From: Salinispirillum sp049115955
GTDB lineage: Bacteria; Pseudomonadota; Gammaproteobacteria; Pseudomonadales; Natronospirillaceae
NCBI GenBank assembly: GCA_049115955.1
Contig: JAGDZJ010000002.1
Location: 83,370 to 147,369, forward strand
Direction of reading: 5' to 3'
Length of the DNA stretch: 64,000 nucleotides
The notes below the pieces were generated by a model. The model saw only the letters and a program-made list of their open reading frames with translations, was not told the origin of the DNA and searched no databases. The translations under genes and the position numbers were made by a program. Positions 63,185 through 64,000 of the stretch are shown piece after piece (position 1 is the stretch's first letter; every line of letters begins with the position of its first letter).

Positions 63185-63973
63185 TTATCCAACCGCTAGC
63201 TTCGCAGCTTGTTGCCACATAAAGCTCGGCATTGGGGTTCTTAGCCTCCATTTAATATTCATAGGCTGAGAACCCGAATGGCTGACATACTCGACTTCTC
63301 CGAAGTTCACAAAGCCCATTGTGCGACCATATTCATCTTTGGATTGCTCGCGCACAAATAAGAACAAACGCTTACCTATGTTACGGTGCTGAATGTAGTC
63401 TTTCCCTCTGCCTCTATCTGGCCGAGCGCTGTTCTGTGATTGCCAGTGAAACAGTTGTTCGTTAATCGCATAGTCATGATACATCGTTGTCGGAGAGAAC
63501 TGTTTTTCGTTTTTATCCAAGGTAACAAACAGTAACTCAACATTCTGATCTTGGATTACAAACACCCCTTCTCTTGCAGGCGGCTGATGCTCAAAAGTCG
63601 TCGCCCCAAAGCCAACAAGTATTTGTTCACGAGCGTATCGAGCGTGCAGTCGCAACGCTACGCGCGGAAGCTCTGACATTGCCGGCTGTTCATACTTCGT
63701 TCTCGATAATTGCCAATCCAACACACCGAAGAGTTCATCAGAAATGCCAAGTTGACCGATTTTAGCCAAGCTCTGCTCCACCGAGCCAAAACCAACGTCG
63801 GCTCCCGGTTTCTGCCAGAAGTCGTAATGACACATTAAAGATTGTCGATTACCGCTTTCCACCAACACAAAGCCATTTTGGCAAAGTTTCTTCAAGAAAA
63901 GCAGGTAATCGTGATCATCACAAGTCAGGATCCTATTGTAAATCGCCTTTCTAATCACTTTAAGGTCATGCAC
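63185..63973 (-). CDS. Orphan DUF3427 module (C-terminal part of a helicase-type protein)
   Basis: 262 residues beginning at a GTG (63973) with GGGGAG directly before it and a TGA a few codons upstream. The last 150 residues are a DUF3427 domain: GVFVIQDQNVELLFVTLDKNEKQFSPTTMYHDYAINEQLFHWQSQNSARPDRGRGKDYIQHRNIGKRLFLFVREQ and VEYVSHSGSQPMNIKWRLRTPMP. DUF3427 normally forms the C-terminus of about 1000-residue DEAD/DEAH helicases with a PLD-like nuclease. The helicase part is absent within the window, so this is a 5'-truncated remnant or a free-standing module. It may mark the edge of another defence locus to the right. Confidence 0.8.
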   Translation of the reverse strand: MHDLKVIRKAIYNRILTCDDHDYLLFLKKLCQNGFVLVESGNRQSLMCHYDFWQKPGADVGFGSVEQSLAKIGQLGISDELFGVLDWQLSRTKYEQPAMSELPRVALRLHARYAREQILVGFGATTFEHQPPAREGVFVIQDQNVELLFVTLDKNEKQFSPTTMYHDYAINEQLFHWQSQNSARPDRGRGKDYIQHRNIGKRLFLFVREQSKDEYGRTMGFVNFGEVEYVSHSGSQPMNIKWRLRTPMPSFMWQQAAKLAVG

Positions 63974-64000
63974 CTCCCCTATAGGTCAAGCTAGTTGTCA

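Overview
The window reads as chromosomal DNA of a heterotrophic, probably marine gammaproteobacterium (Oceanospirillales-like; genus not established). This rests on two TRAP transporters, lignin-monomer catabolism, LutABC, a YebC-family protein of the YeeN-like type and moderately GC-rich coding sequence. No prophage, integrase, transposase, rRNA or CRISPR array is visible.

Layout. 1-964: 5' part of a flotillin-like gene running off the left edge. 1010-8330: a tightly packed minus-strand operon with a branched-chain/aromatic-type ABC importer (binding protein, LivH, LivM, LivG, LivF), an aldehyde dehydrogenase and a coniferyl-alcohol-dehydrogenase-like SDR. This looks like an uptake-and-oxidation unit for aromatic alcohols or aldehydes. 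8495-14884: housekeeping and stress genes, namely a universal stress protein under a probable Anr/FNR box, a hydrolase broken by an in-frame stop, an HxlR regulator with three operator-like dyads, SGNH hydrolase, MazG-like, YebC/YeeN-like, YjfB-like and a multi-pass membrane protein.

14950-34132: a minus-strand defence island ending at a tRNA-Arg(CCG) gene. A type I restriction operon forms the outer shell: HsdR on the right, truncated at its C-terminus, and HsdM on the left, with an in-frame TAA. No HsdS is visible. Between them lies about 15 kb holding an N6-adenine methylase, a 936-residue DrmE-like protein, a DrmA-like helicase, a DrmB-like DUF1998 protein, and an AAA+ ATPase/subtilase pair resembling the Iet system. 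The most likely reading is that a DISARM-like plus Iet-like cassette replaced the end of hsdR and hsdS. The tRNA gene itself carries an 18-nt hairpin-forming insertion in its D arm.

34233-40796: TetR regulator, TRAP transporter (DctPQM), a QuiC-type 3-dehydroshikimate dehydratase and a shikimate/quinate dehydrogenase, i.e. import of a shikimate-like acid and conversion to protocatechuate. 41130-42726: HipBA toxin-antitoxin. 42723-49681: LldR-like GntR regulator, LutABC and an FAD/Fe-S D-lactate dehydrogenase, i.e. L- and D-lactate oxidation. 49708-51627: Ogt and an Ada/AlkA fusion (alkylation repair). 51887-52979: MarC and a MarR regulator. 53093-63171: a second TRAP transporter, divergent from a six-gene phenylpropanoid CoA operon (crotonase, thiolase, SDR, acyl-CoA dehydrogenase, feruloyl-CoA synthase, thioesterase). 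The two units share an intergenic region with two copies of a 21-bp dyad. 63185-63973: an orphan DUF3427 module.

A dispersed palindromic repeat of about 75-80 nt occurs four times in intergenic DNA. It has an almost invariant core and stems that change by compensating substitutions. Each of the three binding-protein transporters also carries a strong stem-loop just after its binding-protein gene.
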